DNA of 64,000 bases. It comes from Butyrivibrio sp. INlla18 (GTDB taxonomy: Bacteria; Bacillota; Clostridia; Lachnospirales; Lachnospiraceae). A program made the translations under genes and the position numbers. Position 1 is the stretch's first letter; every line of letters starts with the position of its first letter. A model generated the notes under the pieces. It ran no database searches, was not told where the DNA came from, and saw only the letters and a program-made list of their open reading frames with translations. The stretch spans positions 124,001 to 188,000 of the forward strand of contig NZ_FMXK01000004.1 in assembly GCF_900103635.1 (NCBI RefSeq), written 5' to 3'. Of the stretch, positions 43,576 to 52,296 are shown piece after piece.

Positions 43576-44385
43576 TTATACCTTCTTTAAAGTCTTGGCA
43601 TGTTTAATGCCCTGATTTAACAAATGGTAACTTTTAAATAATCCTTTTTCGACACACATGGTTTTTCTGTTGTTAAACAGATATCTAAAACCAAGAATGC
43701 TAGCAAATGATCCATACAAAAAGTGATATAAGACACCTCTGTCATAAAAAAACTTATCTGTGTAACCATTAAACCATGTAGACTCACCTGATACTTCATG
43801 TCCAAGTGCTACTGTGGTCCTATATAATGACAGTCCTGACTTTAAACAGTCATGTAAAAAGAGACTATCTTCTCCATTCATGTATGGAGCTCCGCCACCA
43901 AATAATAAAGAATACTTAACTCCGCTACTGACAAGCTTGTCTCTTCTAGCGCAGATGGCGTAAGCGGGATATCTTCCGTAGTTCTTCCATGTTACTTTTG
44001 CAAAATCCTCATTCCAGTAAGTCTCTCTGCCTTCCTGAGCCCTTACATTGAACATGATCACATCTGCTTCTGGGTGATCATCAAATTCTTTTAAGATCTT
44101 TTCAGCATAGCCCTGATCATAAACTATATCATCATCAGCAAACTGGATGATCTCATGGTCTGAATTTTCTAGAGCAGTGTTCCTTGATAAGCCAACACCT
44201 TTTTCTCTTCTGCCGATCACTTTGACTGTGTGACCATTTAGCTGAAGTTCTTCCTCGAAGTCTCCTCCATCAGTCTTAATGAACTGATTGACTAAAATAG
44301 CGTCAGACTCAATATTCATTTGTTCCAGCAAACTTTTACTATCTTTGTCTACTGCTGATATCAACATCTGAAGTCTTTTGCTCAT
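43576..44385 (-). CDS. Glycosyltransferase family 2-like
   Basis: 269 aa protein resembling GT2 enzymes of capsule loci. GLSRNTALENS and the acidic FADDDIVYD metal motif are clear, while the first nucleotide-binding motif is weak (LQMLISAVDKDSKSLL). GEDSLFLHDCL holds the probable catalytic acidic residue. I chose the ATG at 44385, which has GGAAG 5 bp upstream. A GTG at 44400 and an ATG at 44397 are in frame and overlap the stop of the previous gene. It comes directly after the chain-length protein. Donor unknown. Confidence 0.82.
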   Translation of the reverse strand: MSKRLQMLISAVDKDSKSLLEQMNIESDAILVNQFIKTDGGDFEEELQLNGHTVKVIGRREKGVGLSRNTALENSDHEIIQFADDDIVYDQGYAEKILKEFDDHPEADVIMFNVRAQEGRETYWNEDFAKVTWKNYGRYPAYAICARRDKLVSSGVKYSLLFGGGAPYMNGEDSLFLHDCLKSGLSLYRTTVALGHEVSGESTWFNGYTDKFFYDRGVLYHFLYGSFASILGFRYLFNNRKTMCVEKGLFKSYHLLNQGIKHAKTLKKV

Positions 44386-44396
44386 AATATCTTCCA

Positions 44397-45494
44397 TCAC
44401 TTTATTCTGTAATATCTTCTAAGAAATCCCTCATCAGATCTAACCAGAATAACTCCAAGTACAGGACATTCATGTTTCTTAAGCTGAGCTATGATATGCC
44501 CTGTCATGCTTCCACATCTCTTTCCAGCTGGAACTGTAAGGATAACGCCATCAGATGCACCGATCTTTCTGTAGTTATCAAGTACATTTCCAGGAATTTC
44601 CATGGCTGTTACTTTATCTAATTGACTATCCAAGCCACTTCCTAATGTCTTCTTAAGTGAGTCCAGATCCTTTTTTGAATTCTCTGCATCTTTGACACTG
44701 TCTGAAGCGATCAGTACAACTCTCTCTGCGCCAGCAATATATTTTTCATAAGCTGCCTGAAGTTCATTTTTAAAGAAAGCATCCTTTGAATCCTTTTCAA
44801 AAAGAACTCCAAGTACCGGCAATTTGTATCTCTTTTCGCAGTCCTCTGGGACATAGACTGAATCGTCAAGAGCATCTACCAGCAAAAGAACTAAAATAGC
44901 CGCTACTGCAAATAAAATCGCCCCAAAGATCACTGCTACGAAAGTCCTGTCGGTGTATGTCACAAGAGCAGAATCTGACCTGGCAATAAGCTTAATTGAA
45001 TCAAATGCCTCATTAGTATCGCCATAGTTTACCAGTGCTTCATCGATTGCATCCGTTATTAAATCCGTGTCTTCCTGACTATTATTTGTAACAGTCACCA
45101 AAAGAAGCCTTACATCTGAAGGAATCTCTGCTTTTACAGAATCAATAACTTCCTGCTCTGAAATCTGTTCCTTGGATACTCCAACCTTTTGCAGATTTTC
45201 CATAACAATAGGTAAAATGTCATCAGTAGACATGAGCAAGTTCCAAGTAAAGGCATTGTAATAGTCAACCTGTGTTCCTGCCTGCTCATCATAGGCAAAC
45301 TTGATATAGAGTTTGGACTCTGTGCTATAGCTCCTAGCAGGTCCAAAAGTCACATTTACAAGGGTATAGATTCCACCGCATAAAAGCGCACCCAGCAGTG
45401 CAGCAAGCGGAATGATCCATATCTTTTTGATGAGCCTTAAATAAAAGCTCCTTAAATTCAATTCTTCATCCATATGTCTCTGTGTTCTGTCCAT
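44397..45494 (-). CDS. Wzz/YveK-type chain-length protein fused to degenerate tyrosine-kinase-like domain
   Basis: 365 aa. Two membrane helices (about 26-47 and 185-206) bracket an external domain, the usual polysaccharide co-polymerase layout. After the second helix, residues about 225-350 look like a CpsD/BY-kinase fold: LPVLGVL linker, the strand ERVVLIASDS (257-266), SDGVILTVPAGKRCG (314-328) and PVLGVILV (344-351). Where a Walker A GEGKT would be expected the sequence is DSVKDAENSKK (265-275), so nucleotide binding is probably lost. No Tyr-rich tail is present (only YYRIK). RBS GGAG at 7 bp. It probably controls chain length without kinase activity. No separate kinase gene is visible nearby. 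Confidence 0.84.
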   Translation of the reverse strand: MDRTQRHMDEELNLRSFYLRLIKKIWIIPLAALLGALLCGGIYTLVNVTFGPARSYSTESKLYIKFAYDEQAGTQVDYYNAFTWNLLMSTDDILPIVMENLQKVGVSKEQISEQEVIDSVKAEIPSDVRLLLVTVTNNSQEDTDLITDAIDEALVNYGDTNEAFDSIKLIARSDSALVTYTDRTFVAVIFGAILFAVAAILVLLLVDALDDSVYVPEDCEKRYKLPVLGVLFEKDSKDAFFKNELQAAYEKYIAGAERVVLIASDSVKDAENSKKDLDSLKKTLGSGLDSQLDKVTAMEIPGNVLDNYRKIGASDGVILTVPAGKRCGSMTGHIIAQLKKHECPVLGVILVRSDEGFLRRYYRIK

Positions 45495-45517
45495 ACGTCT
45501 TCTCCAGAATGATAATC

Positions 45518-46918
45518 TTACTTCTGAGCTGTTGTCTGATTCTCTTCAACGCCTTCTGTACTGTCTGGCGTGAACAAAATCTTTACGGTAAGTAACATAA
45601 GCTTGATATCAAGCCAGATCGAATAATTCTCAATATATGTAAGATCAAGCTTTAATTTATCATAAGGTGTAGTGTTGTATTTGCCATAAACCTGCGCATA
45701 TCCTGCAAGTCCAGCCTTTACTTTCATTCTGAAAGCAAATTCAGGCATATTTTCAAGATACTGCTCAATGATCTCAGGTCTCTCTGGTCTTGGTCCGATG
45801 AAGGTCATGTCGCCAACCAGGATGTTAAAGAGCTGTGGGAGCTCATCAATTCTACATGAACGGATAAACTTGCCGATAGGAGTTATTCTTGAGTCATTCT
45901 TAGAAGCAAGCCTTGCAACTCCGTCCTTCTCAGCATCAACGCTCATACTTCTAAACTTCATGATCTTGAATTCTCGTTTGTTGATGGTACATCTAACCTG
46001 CTTGTACAGCACAGGACCACCGTCATAAGCCTTGATGATGATAGCTGTTATCAGCATTATTGGTGAACTAAGAATTATCAGTATCAAAGAAAGAAGTATG
46101 TCGAAAGCTCTTTTGATAGCTCTCTGTTCAATCTTGATAGCATATTCCCTAAGCAAAAGGACCGGTGTATCAAAGAGATGAAGCTGAGTTGATCCCTTTA
46201 ATAACACATCTGTAATCTTGGGCATAACATAAATTCTGATGTTATGACCATAGCAGTACTTAACAAGACCATTTCTATATTCACTAGGAACATCCCAGAT
46301 AATGACGCCGTCATAATTTCCAAGGCATTCTTTGTAGATACTTTCAATACCTTCAGAAATATTCATCTGCTTTACGATCCTGTATTTATCTTTTCTGGTA
46401 TTGAACTTGCGAATAATGTCATCTGCAGCATATTTACCATTAACAAGAAGGAGATTTCTTGGTGGAAATATCATTCGGTAAATGGCGTTTGTGGCATAGG
46501 CCCATGCAAAAGACAAAACAAGCTGAATTCCAAATATCTCTACCATAGGAAGTACTGGAACAAGCCAGTTCCTTAAAAGAGCAATCTGGAAATAAGAAAT
46601 GAAATTCACCATAAATAAGGCGAATATCTGCGAAAAGAACACATCCATAGGCTTGAGATATCCAATCTTAAGACCACCGTATGTGTTAGAAAAGAATAAA
46701 AGCAATATGAAATAAATTGCTAAAATAAGCAAATGTCCACGGAAGTAGAGCTTAAGTCCGCTTCCAAGATTATATCCGTCAACACTGATACGATTGGCAG
46801 AAACTATTGGATAATATGTCTTAAACCAAAACCAGGCGTATACAGCTGTCTGCACGCACAGTCCAATAAATCCAAGAAATAAAACAAGGATTCTTTTTAC
46901 TGATTCTACGTGTTTCAT
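45518..46918 (-). CDS. Undecaprenyl-phosphate sugar phosphotransferase (WbaP/CpsE-like)
   Basis: 466 aa initiating enzyme. About four N-terminal membrane helices (10-160), then a nucleotide-binding-like domain (LLVNGKYAADDIIRKF, about 175-270), a further helix (about 278-302) and the catalytic domain. That domain has YKQVRC, KFRSMSVDAEKDGVA, SCRIDELPQLFNIL with the Asp-Glu dyad, and FIGPRPERPEIIEQY. It links a hexose-1-phosphate, often glucose or galactose, to undecaprenyl phosphate. RBS AAAGGGG. It is the third gene after the main promoter, consistent with its being the first committed step of the exopolysaccharide. Confidence 0.92.
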   Translation of the reverse strand: MKHVESVKRILVLFLGFIGLCVQTAVYAWFWFKTYYPIVSANRISVDGYNLGSGLKLYFRGHLLILAIYFILLLFFSNTYGGLKIGYLKPMDVFFSQIFALFMVNFISYFQIALLRNWLVPVLPMVEIFGIQLVLSFAWAYATNAIYRMIFPPRNLLLVNGKYAADDIIRKFNTRKDKYRIVKQMNISEGIESIYKECLGNYDGVIIWDVPSEYRNGLVKYCYGHNIRIYVMPKITDVLLKGSTQLHLFDTPVLLLREYAIKIEQRAIKRAFDILLSLILIILSSPIMLITAIIIKAYDGGPVLYKQVRCTINKREFKIMKFRSMSVDAEKDGVARLASKNDSRITPIGKFIRSCRIDELPQLFNILVGDMTFIGPRPERPEIIEQYLENMPEFAFRMKVKAGLAGYAQVYGKYNTTPYDKLKLDLTYIENYSIWLDIKLMLLTVKILFTPDSTEGVEENQTTAQK

Positions 46919-46936
46919 ATGATCCCCTTTTAGCTA

Positions 46937-47683
46937 TCAGATTCTCCTAAGAGTTGCTCTGACAGCCCATCCTCCAAAATAAAATAATGATTCTAATACA
47001 GAGAGATCTGCAATATTTCTATACAAAAACCATATTCTCTCTATGGCCAAAAGCTTATTTGATGAAAGCGATTTGGCTGGTCGGCGGTAAATAGCAAGAT
47101 TCTCATCCATTCCGTAAGCGATTATTCCGCTCTTTAAGATTCTCCACCAAGTGGCAGTATCTTCGCTTGGAACCATTGGCATATGGATGATCTCCATGTC
47201 TATCTTCTCGGTGTCAAACATAACAGTTGTTGTGAAAATAACCGTTCTTGACAGTGCCTGTCTAAAGTTAAGCGTTTTAGGAGCGTGCACGACCTTACCT
47301 GTTGGTCTTGCTTCTTCATCTCCAAACTCATAGGAATGAAAAGAAAAAGCGGCTCCAGTTTTTTCCATGAAAGCAATCTGTTTTTCAAGCTTGTCTGCTT
47401 GCCATACATCGTCTGCATCCAAAAAAGCTATGTATCTGCCGATTGCTGCATCGATTCCTGTATTTCTGGCAGCTGCAGCGCCTTCATTTCTCTCTTTTTT
47501 GATAAGCTTGATCCTCTTAGCCTGAGAAGAGATCAGTTCTTCTATATAGGCAGCGCTTCCATCCCTTGAGCAGTCATCAACCAGAATAAGTTCCCAATCC
47601 TTATAAGTCTGAGCTTCCACCATTTCTATGGTCTTTGCTATGTATTTTTTGGCATTATAGACTGGAACAACAATACTTACCAT
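46937..47683 (-). CDS. Glycosyltransferase family 2
   Basis: 248 aa GT-A enzyme. VSIVVPVYNAKKYI opens the fold, VDDCSRDGSAAY follows, and FLDADDVW is the metal motif. The ATG at 47683 is preceded by GAGG at 7 bp and overlaps the stop of the upstream gene by one base (TAATG). A longer frame up to 47821 exists but runs through the neighbouring gene and has no family similarity. It lies 18 bp before the WbaP-like gene. Donor unknown. Confidence 0.9.
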   Translation of the reverse strand: MVSIVVPVYNAKKYIAKTIEMVEAQTYKDWELILVDDCSRDGSAAYIEELISSQAKRIKLIKKERNEGAAAARNTGIDAAIGRYIAFLDADDVWQADKLEKQIAFMEKTGAAFSFHSYEFGDEEARPTGKVVHAPKTLNFRQALSRTVIFTTTVMFDTEKIDMEIIHMPMVPSEDTATWWRILKSGIIAYGMDENLAIYRRPAKSLSSNKLLAIERIWFLYRNIADLSVLESLFYFGGWAVRATLRRI

Positions 47684-48615
47684 TATAATTCCTCTTTGAC
47701 AATGTATAATGGGCGCTTCTTGACCTCGAGATAAGTCTTGGACAGATACTGTCCCACAATACCGATGCAAAACAGCTGAACACCGCTGACAAACGAGATA
47801 ATACATACAAGTGAAGGCCATCCACTTGTAGGGTCTCCAAACATAAGCTTTCTAACAATAATGAAGATTATGAATATAAAAGCAAGCAAGCAGAACAGCA
47901 CACCCATAAATGATGCAATTGCAAGTGGCGCTGTTGAAAATGCAACTATTCCGTCAAGAGCATATAGGAAAAGCTTCCAGAAAGACCACTTAGTCTCACC
48001 TTTTTGTCTCTCAACATTCTCAAATTCGATCCATTTATTCTTAAAGCCCACCCATCCAAAGATTCCTTTAGAAAAGCGGTTGTATTCGCCCATAGAAAGG
48101 ACTGCATCCACAAATTGTCTGGTCATAAGTCTGTAGTCTCTTGCACCGTCTACGATCTCAGTCTTGGACATCTTGTTGATGATCCTGTAGAACATTCTTG
48201 CAAAGAATGACCTGATAGGAGGCTCGCCTTTTCTACTGACTCTTCTGGTGGCTACGCTGTCATAGCCTTCATTAACAATAGCTTCATACATCTGTGGTAA
48301 AAGAGCTGGTGGATCCTGAAGATCGCAGTCCATGATCGCAACAAAGTCGCCCTTTGCTCTCTCAAGACCAGCTATCATAGCAGACTCTTTTCCAAAGTTT
48401 CTTGAGAAGTTGATAAGATGAACTCTCTCATCTCTCTCATGAAGCTTTTTTACTTCTGCTACTGTTCCATCCTTAGATCCATCATTTACATATATGATCT
48501 CTATGTCTACGTCATGAGACTTAAAGTAAGCCTCATTCTTTAGAAGCTCATTATAGAAATCTACGATATTCTCCTGCTCATTGTAGCAAGGTACTATTAT
48601 GCTCAAAAGTTTCAT
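47683..48615 (-). CDS. Polyprenyl-phosphate glycosyltransferase, GT2 (GtrB/YfdH-like)
   Basis: 310 aa GtrB-type enzyme. The GT-A domain has SIIVPCYNEQENIVD, VNDGSKDGT and the metal site IMDCDLQDPP, followed by GARDYRLMTRQ. Two C-terminal membrane helices (about 230-255 and 266-290) complete the GtrB/YfdH/YkoT layout. It would make undecaprenyl-phosphate-glucose or a similar donor for the GT-C proteins of the locus. It is the first gene of the 43-kb minus-strand run. GGAG lies 8 bp before the ATG and a good promoter stands at 48672-48700. A second, ArnC-like member is at 18264. Confidence 0.9.
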   Translation of the reverse strand: MKLLSIIVPCYNEQENIVDFYNELLKNEAYFKSHDVDIEIIYVNDGSKDGTVAEVKKLHERDERVHLINFSRNFGKESAMIAGLERAKGDFVAIMDCDLQDPPALLPQMYEAIVNEGYDSVATRRVSRKGEPPIRSFFARMFYRIINKMSKTEIVDGARDYRLMTRQFVDAVLSMGEYNRFSKGIFGWVGFKNKWIEFENVERQKGETKWSFWKLFLYALDGIVAFSTAPLAIASFMGVLFCLLAFIFIIFIIVRKLMFGDPTSGWPSLVCIISFVSGVQLFCIGIVGQYLSKTYLEVKKRPLYIVKEEL

Positions 48616-48671
48616 GTGTAAATCTCCACGCGTTAATTATATGATTGCATAGTAAGGCAATCCTACCCAAT

Positions 48672-48700
48672 ATTTTACACTTATTGCCCAAGTCTTTCAA
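48672..48700 (-). promoter_or_regulatory. Promoter of the 43-kb polysaccharide run
   Basis: Minus strand: TTGAAA (48695-48700), a 17-bp spacer and TAAAAT (48672-48677), about 60 bp upstream of the first gene of the run (ATG at 48615). A second TATAAT-like box (48637-48642) lacks a partner at proper distance. The promoter sits directly after the regulator gene's stop at 48713, so read-through from the regulator is also possible. Confidence 0.6.
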
Positions 48701-48712
48701 CGAACAATAGCA

Positions 48713-49573
48713 TTACTTCCATCCAGCCTTGAATTCCAACGGACTCACTCCCTCAATCTGCTTAAATATCCTGGAAAAATAATACAAAGGAGTTATTCCG
48801 CAGGCAGCTCCAACTTCCTCCACCGTCATATCTGTGAATCTAAGTAGCTGCTTGGCATGGGTAATTCTCACCACCAACAGATAATTGATGATAGATGTTC
48901 CAAACTGTTCCTTAAAGCTTCTTGATAAAGAATACTTATTTTTCAAAAACATATCTGATAACATATCAAGTGATATCTTTTCTGCGTAGTGTGTATCGAT
49001 ATATTCCTTGACATCATACAAGGATTTTGTATTTGGATCAAACTTTTTAGCTTCCGGATTCCAGCTAAATGACATCAAAAAAGTCATAAGAGAAGACAAG
49101 TATTCATTGATCCTGATATCCCTGATGTAGTCTGATGAATGAGAAACATCATTTATCTCTTTCCATATTCCTTCTGGAACCCCCAGATCTTCTGGTCTAA
49201 ATACCGGTTGCCCACCTCTATCCACATACTTCATATATATAGGAAGAACATTATCTCCATTAAAATGTATCCACTCAAGTCTCCAGAGATTATTGGACGT
49301 TCTGTGCGAATATGGTTTTTGGCAATTGATAAAAACACAGTCTCCAGCCTCAATCTCATAGAGCTTACCTTCATAGTCCAGGTATCCGCTTCCCTCTTTT
49401 ACATAGAAAAAGAGAAATGAAGAGAGATTCTGTCTCTTACTAATGTGCGTTTTTTGAGCTTTTAAACTACCAATTTCTTGTAAATATATAAGATTATTTT
49501 TTGCAAATTCCGAGGCAGTATACAGCAATCTATTTGAGGATACATACTCGCCTTGAAATAGTTTTTCGCCCAT
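48713..49573 (-). CDS. AraC-family transcriptional regulator
   Basis: 286 aa. An N-terminal cupin-type sensor domain (FFYVKEGSGYLDYEGKLYEIEAGDCVFI) is followed by a C-terminal double helix-turn-helix: YAEKISLDMLSDMFLKNKYSLSRSFKEQ and TVEEVGAACGITPLYYFSRIFKQIEG. The sensor part probably binds a sugar. I chose the ATG at 49573 because AAAGGA lies 9 bp upstream; ATG codons at 49591 and 49597 are also in frame. It lies between the divergent gmd-fcl operon and the polysaccharide run, so it is the obvious candidate regulator of one or both. The ligand is unknown. Confidence 0.9.
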   Translation of the reverse strand: MGEKLFQGEYVSSNRLLYTASEFAKNNLIYLQEIGSLKAQKTHISKRQNLSSFLFFYVKEGSGYLDYEGKLYEIEAGDCVFINCQKPYSHRTSNNLWRLEWIHFNGDNVLPIYMKYVDRGGQPVFRPEDLGVPEGIWKEINDVSHSSDYIRDIRINEYLSSLMTFLMSFSWNPEAKKFDPNTKSLYDVKEYIDTHYAEKISLDMLSDMFLKNKYSLSRSFKEQFGTSIINYLLVVRITHAKQLLRFTDMTVEEVGAACGITPLYYFSRIFKQIEGVSPLEFKAGWK

Positions 49574-49612
49574 TTTACCGCTTCCTTTCATATTCATACT
49601 TCTGTTTTATAT

Positions 49613-49641
49613 AGTATAGTTTTCACGTCAAGATAATGCAA
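49613..49641 (-). promoter_or_regulatory. Promoter of the AraC-type regulator
   Basis: Minus strand: TTGCAT (49636-49641), 17-bp spacer, TATACT (49613-49618), about 40 bp upstream of the regulator's start. It is back to back with the gmd promoter, the two -35 boxes being 20 bp apart, so one bound regulator could affect both. Confidence 0.55.
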
Positions 49642-49661
49642 ATCAAAATCAAGAAAATGAA

Positions 49662-49690
49662 TTGTTTTTATTTTGTTCTCTAAATATAAT
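49662..49690 (+). promoter_or_regulatory. Promoter of gmd-fcl
   Basis: Plus strand: TTGTTT (49662-49667), 17-bp spacer, perfect TATAAT (49685-49690). This predicts a transcript start near 49697 and a leader of about 37 nt before the gmd ATG. Confidence 0.65.
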
Positions 49691-49733
49691 CATTATGAAC
49701 ATTAAACATTTGATTTTTTTGAGAGGTAAAAAA

Positions 49734-50825
49734 ATGGCTAAAAAAGCTCTTATTACAGGAATCACAGGCCAGGATGGTTCATACCTTGCTGAGTTCCTTC
49801 TTGAAAAGGGTTATGACGTTCACGGAATAATCAGAAGATCTTCTGTAGATTACAGAGAGAGAATCGCTCATCTTGAAGGAAAGCCTAACTTCCATTTACA
49901 TTATGGTGACCTTGGTGACTCTATGAGCATCATTGGAATCGTATCTAAGGTTCGCCCAGACGAGATCTACAACCTTGCAGCTCAGTCTCACGTTCAGGTT
50001 TCTTTCGATTCACCTGAGTTCACAGCAGACGTAGACGCTGTAGGTGTTACAAGAATCCTCGAAGCTGTTCGTCAGTGCGGTCTTACTGAGACATGCCGTA
50101 TCTACCAGGCTTCAACATCTGAGCTCTATGGTAAGGTTGAGGAAGTTCCTCAGAACGAGAAGACTCCTTTCCATCCATACAGCCCATATGCAGTTGCTAA
50201 GCTCTATGGTTTCTGGATCGTAAAAGAGTATAGAGAAGCTTACAACATGTTCTGCTGCTCAGGTATTCTTTTCAACCATGAATCAGAGAGAAGAGGCGAG
50301 ACATTTGTTACACGTAAGATCACTCTTGCTGCTTCTAGAATTGCCCAGGGCAAACAGGACAAGTTATACCTTGGAAATCTTTCAAGTCTTCGTGACTGGG
50401 GTTATGCTAAGGATTATGTTGAGTGTATGTGGCTCATTCTTCAGAATGACAAGCCAGAAGATTTCGTAATTGCTACTGGTGTGCAGCACTCAGTTAGAGA
50501 GTTCGCACAGCTTGCATTCCACTATGCTGGTATTGAGCTTGAGTTTAAGGGCGAAGGCGCTGATGAGAAGGGTTATGACAAGGCTACAGGTAAGGTACTT
50601 GTTGAGGTATCTCCTGACTTCTACAGACCTACAGACGTTGTTAACCTTTGGGGCGATCCTACTAAGGCCAAAGAGAAGCTTCACTGGAATCCACAGTCAA
50701 CATCTTTCGAAGATCTCGTAAGAATCATGGTTGAGCATGATATGGCTAAGGTTGCAGTTGAAAGAGCTAACGAACACGTAGAATTCAATCTTGCAGAATT
50801 CCTTGAAAAGGGTATCGATAAATAA
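49734..50825 (+). CDS. gmd: GDP-mannose 4,6-dehydratase
   Basis: 363 aa SDR enzyme converting GDP-D-mannose to GDP-4-keto-6-deoxymannose. [20 protein letters not shown] is the cofactor-binding opening specific to Gmd. [16 protein letters not shown] and [12 protein letters not shown] (Tyr-x3-Lys) form the catalytic site, and [17 protein letters not shown] is the Gmd substrate loop. The start at 49734 is fixed by GAGAGG 7 bp upstream; a longer frame from 49662 runs through the promoter. It is the first gene of a two-gene plus-strand operon opposite to the rest of the locus. With fcl it makes GDP-L-fucose, presumably for one of the glycosyltransferases here. Confidence 0.96.
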   Translation: MAKKALITGITGQDGSYLAEFLLEKGYDVHGIIRRSSVDYRERIAHLEGKPNFHLHYGDLGDSMSIIGIVSKVRPDEIYNLAAQSHVQVSFDSPEFTADVDAVGVTRILEAVRQCGLTETCRIYQASTSELYGKVEEVPQNEKTPFHPYSPYAVAKLYGFWIVKEYREAYNMFCCSGILFNHESERRGETFVTRKITLAASRIAQGKQDKLYLGNLSSLRDWGYAKDYVECMWLILQNDKPEDFVIATGVQHSVREFAQLAFHYAGIELEFKGEGADEKGYDKATGKVLVEVSPDFYRPTDVVNLWGDPTKAKEKLHWNPQSTSFEDLVRIMVEHDMAKVAVERANEHVEFNLAEFLEKGIDK

Positions 50826-50842
50826 AGAAGAAGGTGACAGAT

Positions 50843-51787
50843 ATGATGGATTACGGTGCAAAAATATATGTTGCTGGCCACAGAGGAATGGTTGGTTCAG
50901 CAATCGTTCGTGAATTAAAGAAACAGGGCTACTTCAATATCGTAACCAGAACACACGCAGAGCTTGATCTTACAAGACAGGATCAGGTCGAGAAGTTCTT
51001 CGCTGAGGAAAAGCCTGAATATGTTTTCCTTGCAGCTGCTAAGGTTGGCGGAATCATGGGAAACTCAGAAGCTCTTGCAGATTTCATGTATGACAACATG
51101 ATCCTCGAGATGAACGTTATTCACTCAGCTTGGAAGAATGATTGTAAAAAGGTTGAGTTCTTGGGTTCATCTTGTATCTACCCAAGAATGGCTCCACAGC
51201 CAATGAAGGAAGATTGTCTTCTTACTTCAGAACTTGAAAAGACCAACGAAGCTTATGCACTTGCTAAGATCTCAGGTCTTAAGTACTGTGAATACCTCAA
51301 CAAACAGTATGGAACTGACTACATTTCAGTTATGCCTACTAACCTTTATGGGCCAAATGATAACTATCATCCAACTCATTCACACGTACTTCCAGCACTT
51401 ATCAGACGTTTCCACGAGGCCAAGGAGCAGAACCTTCCTTATGTAACATGTTGGGGAGATGGAAGCCCACTTAGAGAATTCCTCTATGTTGATGACCTTG
51501 CAAACCTCTGCGTATTCCTTATGAATAACTACAGTGGCAACGAAACTGTTAACGCTGGTACAGGAAAAGAGCTTACTATCAAAGAACTCACAGAAAAGGT
51601 TGCAGCTATCATTGGTTACACAGGCGAGATCAGATGGGATCCTTCCAAGCCAAACGGAACACCAAGAAAGCTTCTTGATGTATCAAAGGCAAAGGACCTT
51701 GGTTGGACATATAAGACTGAACTTGATGACGGTATCAAGCTTGCTTATGAAGATTTCCTTCATAACCCAATGCGTGCTGAAAGATAA
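50843..51787 (+). CDS. fcl: GDP-L-fucose synthase
   Basis: 314 aa SDR epimerase-reductase (WcaG/Fcl) turning GDP-4-keto-6-deoxymannose into GDP-L-fucose. [17 protein letters not shown] is the NADPH-binding opening, [10 protein letters not shown] and [16 protein letters not shown] contain the catalytic Ser-Cys region, and [13 protein letters not shown] has the Tyr-x3-Lys pair. The ATG at 50843 has AAGAAGG 8 bp upstream; a GTG at 50834 lies within that site. It begins 17 bp after gmd and is closed by a strong hairpin terminator. Confidence 0.96.
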   Translation: MMDYGAKIYVAGHRGMVGSAIVRELKKQGYFNIVTRTHAELDLTRQDQVEKFFAEEKPEYVFLAAAKVGGIMGNSEALADFMYDNMILEMNVIHSAWKNDCKKVEFLGSSCIYPRMAPQPMKEDCLLTSELEKTNEAYALAKISGLKYCEYLNKQYGTDYISVMPTNLYGPNDNYHPTHSHVLPALIRRFHEAKEQNLPYVTCWGDGSPLREFLYVDDLANLCVFLMNNYSGNETVNAGTGKELTIKELTEKVAAIIGYTGEIRWDPSKPNGTPRKLLDVSKAKDLGWTYKTELDDGIKLAYEDFLHNPMRAER

Positions 51788-51803
51788 ATTTAGACATTAT
51801 AAT

Positions 51804-51843
51804 AGGCGATGCAGACTTATGATCTGCATCGCCTTATTTATTT
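51804..51843 (+). terminator. Rho-independent terminator after fcl
   Basis: AGGCGATGCAGA (51804-51815) pairs perfectly with TCTGCATCGCCT (51823-51834), a 12-bp stem with a 7-nt loop. It is followed by a T-rich TATTTATTTT. It lies between the convergent ends of fcl and the CAP-domain gene and may stop transcription from both sides, although the opposite tail is poorer in T. Confidence 0.9.
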
Positions 51844-51846
51844 TGA

Positions 51847-52296
51847 TCATTTAAACTCACAAGCTATATAGATATCTCCGCATCCATTGTCATAGTAGGC
51901 TATTCCAACGTAGGAGAAGTTTTGCCTCATGACATTTGCCTTATGCTTTGGGCTAAGCATCCAAGCAAGTACCACATTTTCAGGATTGGACTGCTCTACA
52001 TTTCTGGCATGGGCTAGATTTTCGCCCTTTGATGAACTTGAAACTGTATACCAAGCTTTTCCATTTGGTCTTGTATGAGAAAACCTTGAAGCGCACTCTG
52101 CCGCCCTAGTTGTAGCCGCTTCCTGAAGCGTTTCATCAACTGTATAAGCTGGAAGTCCAGCCTCTGCTCTTGCTGCATTCATATATGCCAAAACATCATC
52201 TGCCCCCGCAGCCTTACATTCAAAGGAATATGCTTCAAAAAGCATATACACTATAGCCGTTAACATTATTAAGGTCTTTATATTCTTTCCCCTCAT
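51847..52296 (-). CDS. Secreted CAP-domain protein (YkwD/SCP-like)
   Basis: 149 aa. An N-terminal signal peptide (charged RGKNIK, hydrophobic core about 8-22, likely cleavage after CKAAG near 30) is followed by a CAP domain: LAYMNAARAEAGLPAYTVDETL, ATTRAAECASRFSHTRPNG, GENLAHA, VVLAWMLSPKHKANVMRQNF and GIAYYDNGCGDIYIACEF. The His of FSH and of SPKH and the Glu of GEN are the conserved CAP-cavity residues. The protein is about the minimum size for the family. Function of bacterial CAP proteins is poorly defined. RBS GAGG at 6 bp. The 200-bp AT-rich region upstream shows no confident promoter. Confidence 0.9.
   Translation of the reverse strand: MRGKNIKTLIMLTAIVYMLFEAYSFECKAAGADDVLAYMNAARAEAGLPAYTVDETLQEAATTRAAECASRFSHTRPNGKAWYTVSSSSKGENLAHARNVEQSNPENVVLAWMLSPKHKANVMRQNFSYVGIAYYDNGCGDIYIACEFK

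Noticed and set aside
44397..45494. Frameshift explaining the missing P-loop of the Wzz-kinase-like protein
   Set aside because: The frame is continuous, and conserved strands lie on both sides of the altered loop in the same frame. The loss therefore looks like divergence rather than a sequencing error.
47684..47821. N-terminal extension of the GT2 gene 46937-47683
   Set aside because: The extra residues are the out-of-phase reading of the upstream gene. The ATG at 47683 has a good RBS and starts the family's first strand.
49662..49733. Extended start of gmd
   Set aside because: The extension covers the promoter boxes. The ATG at 49734 has GAGAGG at 7 bp and gives the exact Gmd N-terminus.
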